64,000 nt of DNA from Phascolomyces articulosus (lineage: Eukaryota > Mucoromycota > Mucoromycetes > Mucorales > Lichtheimiaceae): assembly GCA_025677815.1 (NCBI GenBank), contig JAIXMP010000007.1, forward strand, positions 1,364,001 to 1,428,000. Reading direction: 5' to 3'. Positions 25,100 to 36,999 of the stretch are shown piece by piece (the stretch's first letter is position 1; every line of letters starts with the position of its first letter). Under the pieces are notes generated by a model. That model had not been told where the DNA came from and ran no database searches. It worked only from the letters and a program-made list of their open reading frames with translations. Made by a program: the position numbers and the translations under genes.

Positions 25100-25288
25100 T
25101 TTATTACTGCAAAAAAAAAGGTGAATAAAAAAAAGAGTAACGCGTCAAAAAAAAAAAAAAAGGTTTAAGAGGCAGGTGCCTGGAGATTCAGCATCCGATA
25201 ACTCATTTGTTGTATGCGAAAAACCTAAGCTAAAGTTTTCATATTGTAAAGTCCAATTTTTTTTTTTTGAACTCTCACTCACTCACAC

Positions 25289-25329
<41 letters not shown>

Positions 25330-25384
25330 TTTTTGGACACATAACGATTAAAAGTGTATTGTATGTGCCCGTAATTTAACAAAA
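25100..25384. promoter_or_regulatory. Shared divergent promoter region (arb2-like / dynein LIC)
   Basis: 285 bp separate the two start codons, which point away from each other. The stretch holds a long T run at about 25312-25334 and CT-rich DNA just before the dynein start. Promoter function follows from position only. Confidence 0.6.
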
Positions 25385-28058
25385 ATGACAGTTCCTTCAG
25401 CACACGGAATGACTTTGTCCCCAGCAGCAATACCTACAGCAAGTCAATCGACTCAGTCCATTACAAGCACAGCTGTTCAAACCAATGGACCTGAAAAAGA
25501 TGAAATTTGGTCTGGTATTCTTAAAGGCGTAGCATCTTCAAAGATGGTCCCTACCAAAAATGTTCTTATCTTGGGTAAACTATTTATTCTTTTGATAATT
25601 ATAATTCTTGAAAATACTTTTTTTTTTTTTTAAAAAAAAAGAAACCAAAATGGAGGAGAGACAGCATTATTATTTTTTTTTTAAAAAAAAAAAAAAAACT
25701 CATGGATATATATATATATAGGTGATTCAAGTTGCGGAAAATCAACACTCATTCATTATTTGAAGCACGATCCGGGACCGGATGCACCCAAAGTCGATGG
25801 GGATGATGTAGCAACAGGAAATTCATTTGGAGTGAATCCTACTAATTATACACACGTTCCCGTTGATAATCTCGATGAAGACGTGACAAACACGCTTGCT
25901 TTAGGATATACTTTTACTGATATCCAAGACGAAGAAAATGAAGGTAATAATTTTATTTACCATTATTTTTTTTTTCAAGTCTAACTTTATTAACAAAAAA
26001 AAATGGTACAAATATATATATTACCTATAACACACATATTATATAGCAATTGCTCGACTTGGAATGTATCAACTTGGTCTTTCTGCTCCAGAATATCTTC
26101 CATTACTAAAGTTTGCTCTCAGTTCTGAAACGCTTGCGGATTCACTTGTGATTCTTGCCATCGACTGGACCCGACCCTGGAAGTTCTTGGACTCATTTCA
26201 ACGTTGGATCGATGTTTTACAGCACGTGATTGATGAAATTTGTAAAGAAGGAAGTGCTGGTGAATCTTGGAGTAAAGGGAAGGCAGTGGTCGATGAATTA
26301 CGAGAAAAAGGTATGAATTTCAGTGTATATGAAGTATATATATATATATATATATAAACCAGAGAAGGTTGTGATTTGCATTTTATCGAATTTACCTTTG
26401 GTTGTCAGTAATATGATCTCACATTATTTTAATATATTATAGTGGAGCATTATCTTCAAACTTATTCAGAACCCTCTTCCAATATGGTGAATGGTTATAC
26501 AATGGCTGCGTCTAATTCTACTAGCTCAGTGCCATCGACACCTACCAACTTTGTATCAACACCTTTGGTTACTACTACAACATCTGCAGATCAGGTCACT
26601 TTACCACTAACCCAAGGTTGTTTAACCACTAATTTAGGTGTTCCCATTGTGATCGTCTGTTGCAAGGTTAGTCTTTTTTTTAAAAATAAATAAATAAAAG
26701 ATTAATAATAATTGTGGTGTAAAGAGTGAATGGAGGAGGAGAAATAAATTAATTACTTATTATATATATATCTATATAGAGTGATGCACTTAATATGCTT
26801 GAACAATCCCAAGACTATAAAGAAGAACAATTTGATTTTATACAACAAACGTTGCGATGTGTCTGTATGAAATGTAAGTTTTATTTTATTTTTTACTCAA
26901 ATTAGGATAAAAACATGGCGAAAAAAGTGAAATACAGATGTATATATACTAATTACATCATCCAAAACCTTTACACTCAAAAAAAAAAAAAAGATGGAGC
27001 TGCCTTATTCTATACATCCACATTACACCCATATACCTTTCATAATTTACGCCAATATATTCTTCATCGTCTGTTGACGACAGCTACAAAAGCGTATCCA
27101 TTTACACTTAAAGCACAAGTAGTGGAACGTGATTCTGTGATGGTTCCAGCAGGATGGGATTCTTGGGGCAAGATCCGAGTATTAAGAGAAGGATTTGACT
27201 GTGAAGGAGTCCATCAAGGATGGGATGCCGACATGGAAGCCATTATGGATCGACAAGACCCAGGTGCCCATGGTGCTAGAGGCGTCTATGAAGAAGCGAT
27301 ACCAGATCCTGAGGCTGAAGAACAGCCATTGAATATCCAACCCCCTGTTACTTGTGAAGATGAACAGGTCTTTTTCGAACGTCATTATGAGACTTTACGA
27401 CCTCTTCGTCGACCTGATGGTGCCAATAAAGCCCGTAACGGAGCTGCAGGTTCAAGACCTAGTGTCATTGGACCTATTGATATGTCACAAGCAACCCTTG
27501 ATCTGGTCGAAGAAGATGAGAATAACAGAGTGTCACGACCCAAGGTTTGTTCTTCTTTGGATTGTTAGAGAACGATTCTCGATTTGAGAGGATGAGGATT
27601 AGTTTATTAATAATGGAATGAATATTATTTGTTATATAGGATCCTGCAACCGAACGACAAGGCACTAGGGTAAATAACTATCTTTTTATATATATATTTA
27701 AGATTATTGTTTCTCTCCTCCTTCTCATTATTTCAATTGCTAACTCATTACATTGAATTATTAGCCAATGCCTCCACATATTGATCCAATTCAAACACCT
27801 ATGGATTCGATGGGTACAGGAGCTGCTGGTTTCCCTCCAGGAACAGACGGTGCATCAAATCAAGTTATTGCCAACTTTTTCCAATCATTGCTTTTACGGA
27901 AAGCATCTTCAGGTGGTGGATCTCCTACTGCAACATCTCCAGGTGCATCATTACCAGCAGCCACTACAGAAGATAGTTCAGTGAGACGATCTGCTATTAG
28001 TAGGAAAGAAGTCCATCGAGAATTGGATCGAATGCGCCAATATGTAAACAAACCATGA
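25385..28058 (+). CDS. DYNC1LI: Cytoplasmic dynein 1 light intermediate chain
   Basis: Eight exons: 25385-25574, 25722-25943, 26047-26310, 26443-26666, 26780-26873, 26994-27544, 27640-27669, 27765-28058; in frame, about 622 residues. It carries the Ras-like domain of dynein light intermediate chains: a P-loop GDSSCGKST split after its first Gly codon by intron 1, then TLALGYTFTDI, ARLGMYQLG, and ADSLVILAIDWTRPWKFLDS. The region GVPIVIVCCK then SDALNMLE corresponds to the guanine-specificity end of the G domain. LIC links the dynein heavy chain to cargo adaptors for retrograde and nuclear movement in hyphae. The C-terminal half has the PAGWDSWGKIRVLREGFD block typical of fungal LICs, followed by a Gly/Ser/Thr-rich tail and a basic helix ISRKEVHRELDRM. 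The acceptor of intron 5 is preceded by a run of A, which is unusual. Confidence 0.92.
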
Positions 28059-28952
28059 AATCTTTATTTTTTTTTACTTACATCTTATTTCCTCTCTTTC
28101 CGTTTTTTCTTTTATCCTCAAATACATCCCATTCACACTTATATAACGCTACTTACACACCTTTTTCTATCTCTTTCTCTCCGTTGTCCCTCAGAATTTA
28201 TATTAAAACTTGTTTCTTTTTTTTTTTACTTTATATATAAAACTTTTTCTATGATTATATTTCATTTATATAATGGACTTTTTTTTTTTATTAACTAGCT
28301 ATTAGTGAAGTTTTATTTTATTATTCAAGCGCTCTATCTATAAAGGAGCTTTTCTTTATGTATTACTTTTTATCCTTATTAAAAAAAAGGTGACAAAATG
28401 TATTGGCAACACCCTATATAAAGTAATTAATATATACAAAAACAAATGTAATAAACATTTTGATTTAGTTGTTATTCGTATATTTAAAACAATTATATAC
28501 TTAGTAAACACTTTCTTTGTTCAGATATTACATACATATATATACTTATGAAGGTCTTTCGCACATAATGATGATTTTACCAAGATGTATATTATAATTA
28601 TATCAGCATTCATATTATATATACGTAATGATTATTATTTTCGAAATAAATATATACATAAACAAAAAGATAAAAAAAAACCATAAAAAACAAGTCGCAT
28701 TTTTTAAGAGAAGAAAGAGAATGCTTTTATCGTATATCAAAAAGAGGTTTGATACGGTATGGATGATAAGGCAAATAAAGAAGGAGGGGAGAAATAATGG
28801 CAAGTTCATTCTGTGTATTATTTGTTATATAATTTAGAACAAAAAAAAGCTGTAAAGTTTTATGAGTGTGTAATAAATATGTAAAAAGCAAAAGAAAATC
28901 AAACACAAAAAGGTATCGATTGTGGACTGTAAAATACTATTGTGAGTTTATT
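28059..28952. other. Convergent 3' flanks, no gene seen
   Basis: T-rich then AT-rich DNA after the dynein LIC stop and before the stop of the secreted-protein gene on the other strand. No supportable frame. Confidence 0.6.
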
Positions 28953-29174
28953 TTAGTCATCCTCATCATCTTCCGGAGGTGGATTTGCAATAAGGGTTTT
29001 GACGGCAGCGAGAGGTTTAGCATCGAGTTTGACTGGTTTATCTGGAGGAGGTGGTGGAGCATCTTCATCTTTACCACGTTTTGTTAATCGGTTTTTGTGG
29101 ATACCAGTAGTAGGCAATGCTTGTGTCATGGTGGCAAAGCAAAATATGGCCGTGGCAATGATAAAGGGACGCAT
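28953..29174 (-). CDS. Small secreted protein, MRF-cluster member 1 (73 aa)
   Basis: Intronless frame of 73 residues. Residues 1-19 form a signal peptide (MRPFIIATAIFCFATMTQA), followed by a Kex2-type KR site near residue 33 and a polyproline stretch. The mature part is Pro/Asp/Lys-rich and ends in an acidic EDDEDD tail. No Cys remains after the signal peptide, so it is not a disulphide-rich effector. Residues PVKLDAKPLAAV resemble the KLNxAAP motif in members 2 and 3. It is the first of five minus-strand genes of this kind within 9 kb. Function unknown; secretion is inferred from the signal peptide. Confidence 0.65.
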   Translation of the reverse strand: MRPFIIATAIFCFATMTQALPTTGIHKNRLTKRGKDEDAPPPPPDKPVKLDAKPLAAVKTLIANPPPEDDEDD

Positions 29175-29564
29175 TTTTTTGGATTAAAAAGTGAAATAAA
29201 GCCAGTGTCGTCATAACAAGTGGTGGCAACTTGCTTTTATATGTTTTTTTTATTATTAGTACATTTACAACTCCCCTTTTTTTGTTCCTATATATTTGTT
29301 TTTTATAATATGATGCAAAAAAAGAAGTCCATAACAAAAGAAAGATTGATCCGACCAAGGTTCCAAAGAGGAGCCGTACAAGATACTGAGGGGGGGGTTA
29401 CGATGGTTATGATCATGGTGAGAGGGGTTTGGAAAAAAAAAGAGAAAGAGACAAATCGAGGGACGAGGAATAGGAGCGACTGACTGTAAATGGATGGAAA
29501 CTAAACTATCCAACCCTTTCTTTCTTTCTTTTCCTTCCTCCGTCTTTGAGAAAAAAAAAGACTA
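29175..29564. other. Spacer, likely promoter of the 73-aa secreted protein
   Basis: 390 bp between the start of the secreted-protein gene and the stop of the next gene on the same strand. A TATATA-type element lies near 29290-29296 (about 120 bp before the start). Nothing else seen. Confidence 0.5.
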
Positions 29565-31262
29565 TTATACCAATTGAACAAAACTCTGCTCTTCACGTCG
29601 ATCAATGATGACAAGCTTATAAGCATTTAATTTATAAATGGCCTGATTCCCTGCACTCTCGCTCAGTTTTAATCCGTTGGCATATTCTGTAGCTGATTGT
29701 TTTAGATCATCTAGTAATATTCGATGACTTGAGTCTTCTTCCAAAAGTTGTATCACTTTGGCCATCACCTTGGCTACACCTGCTGTGTTTTGATCTGCCA
29801 TAATGATTCGTAATAATTCTCGGCGAATAGTACTAAAAAATGTAAAATGTATGTAAGATTTACTATAAGTACGAATATCTTTCTTTTCTTGTTTCTCTCT
29901 CTCTCTTTCAATATAATAAAGTTGGCACTGCAACCCACACTTTGCTCCTATTTTTCCTTTGTATAAATTTACGTATATTTTATACCTGAGCTTATCTGCA
30001 TAACTTGTAGTTGGATTTTCTAGTATTTCCTGAAAAGATGATTGTAGATTCGAAAAAGAACCATTTGTATCCATCAAAGGAGGTGATATAGGATCTGTTG
30101 CAGGTACAGATTCAGGTTGTTGTTGCACCTGTGATGTGAGTTCTTCTGTGGCTTCTTGGCAGCGATACAGTTCCTCTGAAAACATAGAATGGATTACTAG
30201 AACTAACTTTTAACAAACTCAAAGAAAGAAAGAAAAATCAATATACTCTATGATGAACATACCTGATGACTGCCTTAATTCTTCTTTCTTTTGGTTGATT
30301 TTTAATTCTAAATCTTTCAATTCCTATATATATATGCTTCCCTGTTTGAGAATTTCATTTCTTGGTTGATCTTTTTAGAGAACACATTATTACCCTTTCT
30401 AACTGTGCTTGTCGCTCTGCTTCTTTAATGGATTCCTATTTTTTTTAAAAAAAAATCGATGATGAGATATGTCTAGTATGAAGAGACCTTATTATTCACT
30501 TGTAATGATAACATATAATTTTACATTATCTGGTTCGGGGTCAATATCCATTGGATCTTTATGTTTTTGTTGTTGGATTTCTTTCCTTTTTGCTGCTTTC
30601 ATAAGTCGTTCTATCTCAATCTTATTCTAAAAAAAACAGCCAAATGAAAAATATAAGTAAATTTAATCCAATGAAATGACAAAATATGGTTCACGTTCTT
30701 TTTTTTTTACCTCATTATAAGTTGCATTTAAATAATCTAAATCTATTTGATGTGTATCTTGTTCTTGACGGAATCGTTCAATAATTTCTTGAATATCGGG
30801 AACATTACTAATATATATATATACATTCTTTGATAAATACGTGGAATCTTTTCTCGTAAAGATGATCAGGAGGTGGTTTTAAATTATATATGTTACCAGA
30901 CTTTGTTCAAATTTGTTGCAGCTATCAATAATCGATCAATATCACGCGGTCCACCAGACCCTATTAAACTTGGACGTTCTAATACAGTATGTCGTCTAAT
31001 ATATATTTCATACCATGGTTTAGATTCAAAGAAAAATGGCTCTTTGTTTTAAATGATCATACCTTCCCGGTACAGCATCGTCCTCATTAATAGCATAAAG
31101 TTGGCATTCATGTGGTTCTGCATCTCTGACAAGTTTCTTTTGCTTATGATTATTACTTGTAGCATCCATTAAAAGATTATTAATAGTTTTTGAAGGTGGA
31201 GTCAATTTAATAAAAGTAGTTGCTTTGGAATGCAAATAGTCAATAGCTGAATCGAGAGACAT
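29565..31262 (-). CDS. Coiled-coil protein of unknown function
   Basis: Eight exons: 31262-31063, 30995-30897, 30807-30711, 30626-30525, 30435-30394, 30323-30263, 30175-29986, 29832-29565; closes in frame at 352 residues. The N-terminus is helical (SLDSAIDYLHSKATTFI), followed by a loop with ERPSLIGSGGPRD. The centre, about residues 135-225, is a charged Glu/Lys/Gln coiled coil (NKIEIERLMKAAKRKEIQQQ and on). A Pro/Ser linker precedes a helical C-terminal domain of about 90 residues starting near TIRRELLRIIMADQN. The layout resembles kinetochore or spindle-pole scaffolds, but I recognise no family and propose no function. It sits inside the secreted-protein cluster yet has no signal peptide, so it is probably an unrelated neighbour. 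Confidence 0.7.
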
Positions 31263-31609
31263 ATTTTTTTTTTATTTCTTGAAAAGAAAAATGTTCAAAA
31301 AAAAAGTATCGCGTATTTTGAAACGCTTTTAAAAAAATCAATAAAATTGTCTAAACTGGAAGATATTCCGGTAAAAAAGAGGTAATTGTATATTCGTTGG
31401 CTTGTAAATAACAATGGAGAAAAAATTTACAATAAGTTAAAAAAAAAGAATTAAAGAAAAAGGTTGTTATTGGATGTTTTTTGTAAATATTCAAAAATTA
31501 TATAATCGGCACCATATTCAAGTTTGTGATCATATATAGTTGGTAGCAAGAAATAAAGAGTAGTAAACTTTTTGAATTATAGACATTTATTATATGTGGT
31601 TTCTGTTGA

Positions 31610-31831
31610 TTACAAACCCAATGTAATATCTCCAATAATTCCCGGTGATTGACCTGGTGGAGCATCTGGTGGTGGTTGGAGTGGAGCAGCCAAGTTCAAC
31701 TTTGTAATATCTGGTGATAAAATTGAAGTTTGCGGTGGTGGCCCATCTGGAATTGGAGCTGCTTGGATATTGATGTTTTTGGTAGTTAGGTAGCAAATTG
31801 CCATAGTAACAATGACAGTTGAGAAACGCAT
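31610..31831 (-). CDS. Small secreted protein, MRF-cluster member 2 (73 aa)
   Basis: Intronless frame of 73 residues from the MRFST start at 31831; the frame is open further upstream but the extra part is a Phe/Leu-rich leader-like run, and the MRFS start matches the neighbours. Signal peptide about residues 1-24, cleaved before APIPDG. The mature part is Pro-rich with DITKLNLAAPL, which parallels SKLNAAAPVL in member 3. No Cys in the mature chain. A TATATA element lies about 80-90 bp upstream (31910-31918). Function unknown. Confidence 0.65.
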   Translation of the reverse strand: MRFSTVIVTMAICYLTTKNINIQAAPIPDGPPPQTSILSPDITKLNLAAPLQPPPDAPPGQSPGIIGDITLGL

Positions 31832-32115
31832 GATGACAATGAATAATAATAAAAAAAAGAAGGTGAAGATAGAATTAAAAAAGAAGAATAAAAAAGAAAG
31901 CTCAATCAATATATATAGTCTCCTTTTTATTATTATAATTAGCTATTCCATCCTCTTTTTATTATTATTCATCCTCTCCTTTCAATAATCAGGCACCGCA
32001 AGGCGAAGACGACAATTCTATGTTTAATGATACATATAAAAAAATCGTTTGCATAACTTCTCCTTTTTATATAACGGAAGCTACAGCTATTTGCAGTAAT
32101 AGAGTAAGTGATCGT

Positions 32116-32150
<35 letters not shown>

Positions 32151-32833
32151 TACCTTCTTCTTTATCACCTTTGCCCCTTGTTTATTTTTATTCCATCTTG
32201 TTTTACGTTTTCTCTCTCTCACTCCGTTTTTCTTTCCTGAAGTACTATCCCATCTAAACTCGATTAGATTTCTTGTTTGCTTCAATGAATCAGTTAAGAG
32301 GAAGAAAAATCTCGGGATTCTGTACCATACATATATAAATTGATATCAAAGATATCACACAGAACCAAACGATTTTTACCTATCGTAATATCATTATTAT
32401 AAAGTTTATATAGCATTTAACTAAAGCATAATGGAGATTGCATTATATTTATTATTTGTAATAGTAAACCAAAGCTGTCTGCAATTAGCAACAATATTAT
32501 TGTCATATTAGTGTTTACATTCTTGGTTTTTTTTCTATTTATCTTACAATAATGCTGCACCATAGCCTATATTTTAGATGGCATACATGTAGCAATTATA
32601 AATTAATTGTGATACGTATATTAATGACACATCCAACAGCACTACTATATTACGTACGTAGTGCTTTATAAAAAAAAACAAGAAAGCATGAAGACATCAA
32701 TATTACTACTAATAATAATATATTCGAATAATAAAATTCAAGTTTCCCTTTTTCTTCTTTACATTTATAAAAAAAAAACTCTGCGTATACAATTTAATAA
32801 TATTGATAAAAGATAATTAAAAAAATAATGTTT
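31832..32833. other. Spacer with poly(A) run, no gene seen
   Basis: About 1 kb between secreted-protein members 2 and 3. It contains a 30-bp A run at 32119-32148 and otherwise AT-rich sequence. Confidence 0.6.
32119..32148. repeat. Poly(A) homopolymer run
   Basis: Uninterrupted A run of about 30 bp. No LINE-like body or target-site duplication was seen beside it. Confidence 0.9.
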
Positions 32834-33361
32834 CTATTTTGCTGGTTTTTGTTGAGCACCACTTGATGGTCCACCTAAGCCTCCCCCTGTAGCTGCCTCT
32901 AAAGCTTGTATAATAGTCTGGGCATTTGTTGTGGTTTCCGCTAGTTTTGCGTTTACATCGGTATCTTTTGGTCCTGGCATTGGAATTGCTGCTCCAATAC
33001 CCTGAGATGCTGTTCCAAGACCAGTCGTAGTTCCACCTGTAACACTTGTAACTGGAGTTGTAGTACTAGTAAGTACCGGAGCAGCAGCGTTTAATTTACT
33101 ACTTACAGGTCCAGCAGGTGCTGGTGTGTTTCTTTTTATATTTCGTCGTCGTACACTAGTTTTAGCCACGCCTGCTAGTTTGGTTTTATGGATGCTGCCT
33201 TGGGCATATTTCTCAGATGGTATTATAGCCCTGACACTGAGTTTTTCTGGAATAGCACAATTGCTTGAACCACCTTTACAACTTGGAATTGGACTTGCAT
33301 AAATACTAGTTGCTGCAAAATAAATTGTTGCTGTAGCAATAAGGATAGTTGAAAACCGCAT
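32834..33361 (-). CDS. Small secreted protein, MRF-cluster member 3 (175 aa)
   Basis: Intronless frame of 175 residues from the MRFST start. Signal peptide about residues 1-22, cut near YASPIPS. The mature chain begins with a short Cys pair (SCKGGSSNC), then basic clusters VRRRNIKR that are candidate Kex2 sites, then a Thr/Ala/Gly-rich domain including SKLNAAAPVL and a Gly-rich tail ending QQKPAK. The KLNAAAP element parallels member 2, which supports common descent. Looks like a processed precursor or a wall-associated protein; no known domain. Confidence 0.65.
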   Translation of the reverse strand: MRFSTILIATATIYFAATSIYASPIPSCKGGSSNCAIPEKLSVRAIIPSEKYAQGSIHKTKLAGVAKTSVRRRNIKRNTPAPAGPVSSKLNAAAPVLTSTTTPVTSVTGGTTTGLGTASQGIGAAIPMPGPKDTDVNAKLAETTTNAQTIIQALEAATGGGLGGPSSGAQQKPAK

Positions 33362-34948
33362 GATTCCTTTTTTTTTGTTGATATGATTTGGAGTATTATA
33401 TGAATTTAATGAATGTAAAGAAAGAAAAAGAAGGAAAAGAAGGAAATAAATCAATTAGAAAAAAAAAAGGAAACCTGGATATAATTTTCTATTTTCAACC
33501 AAGGATAAAACACGATATCAATGTGTATGTGTGTGTTAGTATGTACCATAATAATGTATAATAAAAGGGAAAAAATCATATTGAATCATATTTTTTTATA
33601 TAGAGAAAAGTCCATCATTTGGCATCATATTTTTAGTCGTTACAATTATTTATTTTCAAGCTTATTCTATTATTATAACCATTTCTCCTAATCCATAATC
33701 TCCTGCGTGTTTATTCTTCTTCAATCATCCCTTTCTTCACACTCCTCTTTTTCACTTATTCTTTAGGTAGAGTGATCATCTCCCTCTTTTTCTCCTAACA
33801 ACTCCGATTTGAGCAGTAGGATCACAAAAAAAAAAAACTCATAACCCCAATAAATATCATATTATTACCTTGTTTTTTTTAACAGGTCTTCTCCTTTTAC
33901 TGTCATCATTTCTTCTTATTCTATCCAAGTTTACTTACTCTCCTTAATAATAAAATATACTTTATAGCTCGACAACAAACCATGAAATATAATTTTAGCA
34001 TTTATAAAGAAAACATCTATAATAAAACGATGATACTGTCCTACTTTTGGAAAAATCGATTGTTTCGAAAAAGACATTCTTCATTTCATGAGTTTGTTCG
34101 CACTCCTCATCCCTCCTTCTCTCCCTCATTTTTTTCTCTCTAAAAAAACATTGTGTAGACTCTTAATTACATGTTCTTTAAGAAGTATAAATACATTGTC
34201 CATCATTTTTTTTATATAATTCATTTTCATTTCATTGTAATATTATGATTTATTATACACTTCTTTAAATTATTCATGCCGATCAACAGCAATTTTATTT
34301 CACAATAAAAAAAGTTTATTTTAACAGCCGCAGAATCGTATTATTATTTCGTGGAGATCACATAAAAATGGTAGCCAAGAAATGTGTACCAAAATTATGG
34401 AATCAGATCCACCAGCATGTCAACTGTAATATCGCTATTCAGACCACTTTCATTATCAGGAAAGAATGAAGAAATGATGATACAAACATTTGAAAATATT
34501 GTTATAGATTTTTTATCAGCTCCAATGCCACCGATGTAGAATGAATCATTATATATTTTTTATATGGATGCCTTTTGAAAGTATATAGAATTATTACCCA
34601 TCATTTGCATTAAAACCATAATAAATTTTATATAGTGCTTCATATCATACATATCAATAAAATCAACATGATAGATATTTAACAGTCATAACTCCAATAC
34701 ATGTTTATATTGGATGTATCTCGTCGAATAGGAAAATAAAAGACAAACTATAATAATAGCTCTACTAGTAGCAAGAAAAACATAGAGATAAAATTATATT
34801 GAAAGATTTTAGAATCATTATTACATATATAAAATGATAAGAGTCTGCTTCTGATGTTTTATAATTGAAAAAAAAAGAGTATTATATGGATTATACGACA
34901 TAATAATAATGATAATAATAGATTCAGTATTTAAAAAAATTGCTTTTT
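33362..34948. other. Spacer, no gene seen
   Basis: About 1.6 kb of AT-rich sequence between members 3 and 4, with C/T-rich plus-strand tracts near 33700-34140. No supportable frame. Confidence 0.6.
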
Positions 34949-35548
34949 TTACGCTTCGTCTTCCAAACCACCTTCCTCTTCTTCATCAGCTGATCCGCTT
35001 CCTCGACCTCGCGTACCAGATGTACGAGATCTACTTCCACGACCACCATGTATAGTCTTGTTGATAGTGGAGGTTAATGGTACTTTAGATAAAAGTTTAT
35101 CACTTGTTCGAGAAACTTTATGAACAGCAGGTTCAGCAGCATTCTGGACAGTTGGTTCAACGTATCTACCACGTCCACGACCGCTACCGCGACCGCTACC
35201 GCGACCGCGACCACGACTATGACGACCAGAACCTCTATGTAATCGTGATGATGAACGATGACGGTGATGTCTTCCTTCCTCTTCTTCTTCCTCATCTTCT
35301 TCCTCATCTTCTTCCTCCTCTTCATCATATTCTTCGGGTTCTTCTTGATATCGATCCCCTCTCGCCATTAAACGAAGACGCCGTCTTTCCATTTGATTGG
35401 TAAGCATAGGTCGAATAGATATTACATTTTGTTGTTCAGGAGTGACAAACGCAAGTGAATTACCGGTTCGTTGATCAGCATTCGTCAATATTGCCACAAT
35501 CAATAATGAACAAGTGGCAATAGAAGTAAAAGTAGTAGTGAAACGCAT
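34949..35548 (-). CDS. Secreted acidic and Arg/Gly-rich protein, MRF-cluster member 4 (199 aa)
   Basis: Intronless frame; I take the MRFTTTF Met at 35548 as start because it matches the neighbours, with another Met three codons upstream (35557). Signal peptide about residues 1-25. The mature chain is sharply divided: a segment with the basic site ERRRLRLMARGD, a nearly pure Glu/Asp block, a His/Arg/Ser block, then GRG/GSGR repeats (RGG-like), and near the C-terminus further RGRGSG and an acidic tail. Such polyampholyte proteins are rare among secreted proteins; RGG repeats usually bind RNA or phase-separate. No Cys in the mature part. Function unknown. Confidence 0.65.
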   Translation of the reverse strand: MRFTTTFTSIATCSLLIVAILTNADQRTGNSLAFVTPEQQNVISIRPMLTNQMERRRLRLMARGDRYQEEPEEYDEEEEEDEEEDEEEEEEGRHHRHRSSSRLHRGSGRHSRGRGRGSGRGSGRGRGRYVEPTVQNAAEPAVHKVSRTSDKLLSKVPLTSTINKTIHGGRGSRSRTSGTRGRGSGSADEEEEGGLEDEA

Positions 35549-36358
35549 GGTATGCAATAAATAGTTTTATTAACAAAAATAAAAAGGTATAAAAAAAAAT
35601 AGACTAGTGTCAAAAATAATATATTATCATGTTTGCTTTGTTATATACTATTATTTCTTTCTTTTTTATTATTCGTGTTTTCTTTCCCCTATTTTTTTCC
35701 CTTGTTCTTTTCTAAACTTTACTGCTGTGAAGAAGGGGAGGAGAACGAGGAGGAATTAGAAGTGATCCTTGCATTAAATACTTGATTTTATTTTTCCTTT
35801 GGTACAGTAATGGTGCCTAGAAGTTCTTTTTTTTTCAACTAGCTGCTACAAATACATCATATGTATTTATGTGAATATTATGAATGAGGTTTGATTATAG
35901 CATCACAATCATACGTGTGTATAAAGGTAATATACATCAATTTACATACGAGAAGAATCTTATTCTGCTCATTATTCAAAGGAATCAAGATAGAAAAGTA
36001 ATCTTTCGTAATTCTCCTTTTCTCTCTTTTTTACCTCATCTCCTTATATTTAACAAACTATAGACACATATAAAATATTTTCTCCTATTCTCCCTTTATC
36101 GGAAGAAGGCACCATACTTTTTATATATTGTAACTTATATGATACATCAATCTTTTTACAACAACAATATTGAAAAAAAGTTTTTGATGATGGCTGCCCT
36201 CTCCTTTAAATTTTTATGTAGCATACTTTTTTACCATATACTTTTGTGTCTCCATTTTTAGTAGCACTTATTACTTTTTTCTTTATTATAAGCGAATAAC
36301 GATCGAAACTAAATATAAATTCATGCTATATATGTATTATTACTAGTTTCAATACATA

Positions 36359-36360
<2 letters not shown>

Positions 36361-36394
<34 letters not shown>
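36361..36394. repeat. (TG)n microsatellite
   Basis: Pure TG dinucleotide run of 17 units. Confidence 0.95.
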
Positions 36395-36395
<1 letters not shown>

Positions 36396-36999
36396 CATTA
36401 TTGTACGTAATACGAATTATTTTTTATTTTTTGAACTGTTAGTAATATATATATATATTAAATGAATAATTCCTACCGTTGTTGGAATCATTATCATAGA
36501 TCAATATGGTAAATTAGTAAATAATTTTTCTCGTCTTCTAAATGTCCCTGAACTTACGCTTTATGATACAGAATTGTTTATATAATAATAAGAATACTTA
36601 TTTCCTACGTTGTTATAATATATATAAAAAACCACACAAGAGTATCATTAGTCCTCCTAATAATATTACAAGCAGTATCTATTGATTTATTATTTATAAT
36701 GATAAAAAATCTCAATTTTAAAATAACATATTATATATAGCTACCTGTTCAAACAACTATTGAAAGAATGAATCAAATAATCATTAATAATATTGGTGAA
36801 AATATGACCATTTTTTTTTATTTCATATCATTATTATAAGCTACTACCATTACATATACTCTTCATTGATTATTGAGATAATACTATTTATATATGAAAA
36901 AAGTATGGATGTTTATATTAAATTGGTCTTTGTCTATAATATGAGAAATGAGGATACGCTAGGTACTTGTATTAGGAACTAAATTCGTGTAGAAACCTA

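Noticed and set aside
32119..32148. Poly(A) run as a retrotransposon tail
   Set aside because: No element body and no flanking duplication were found.
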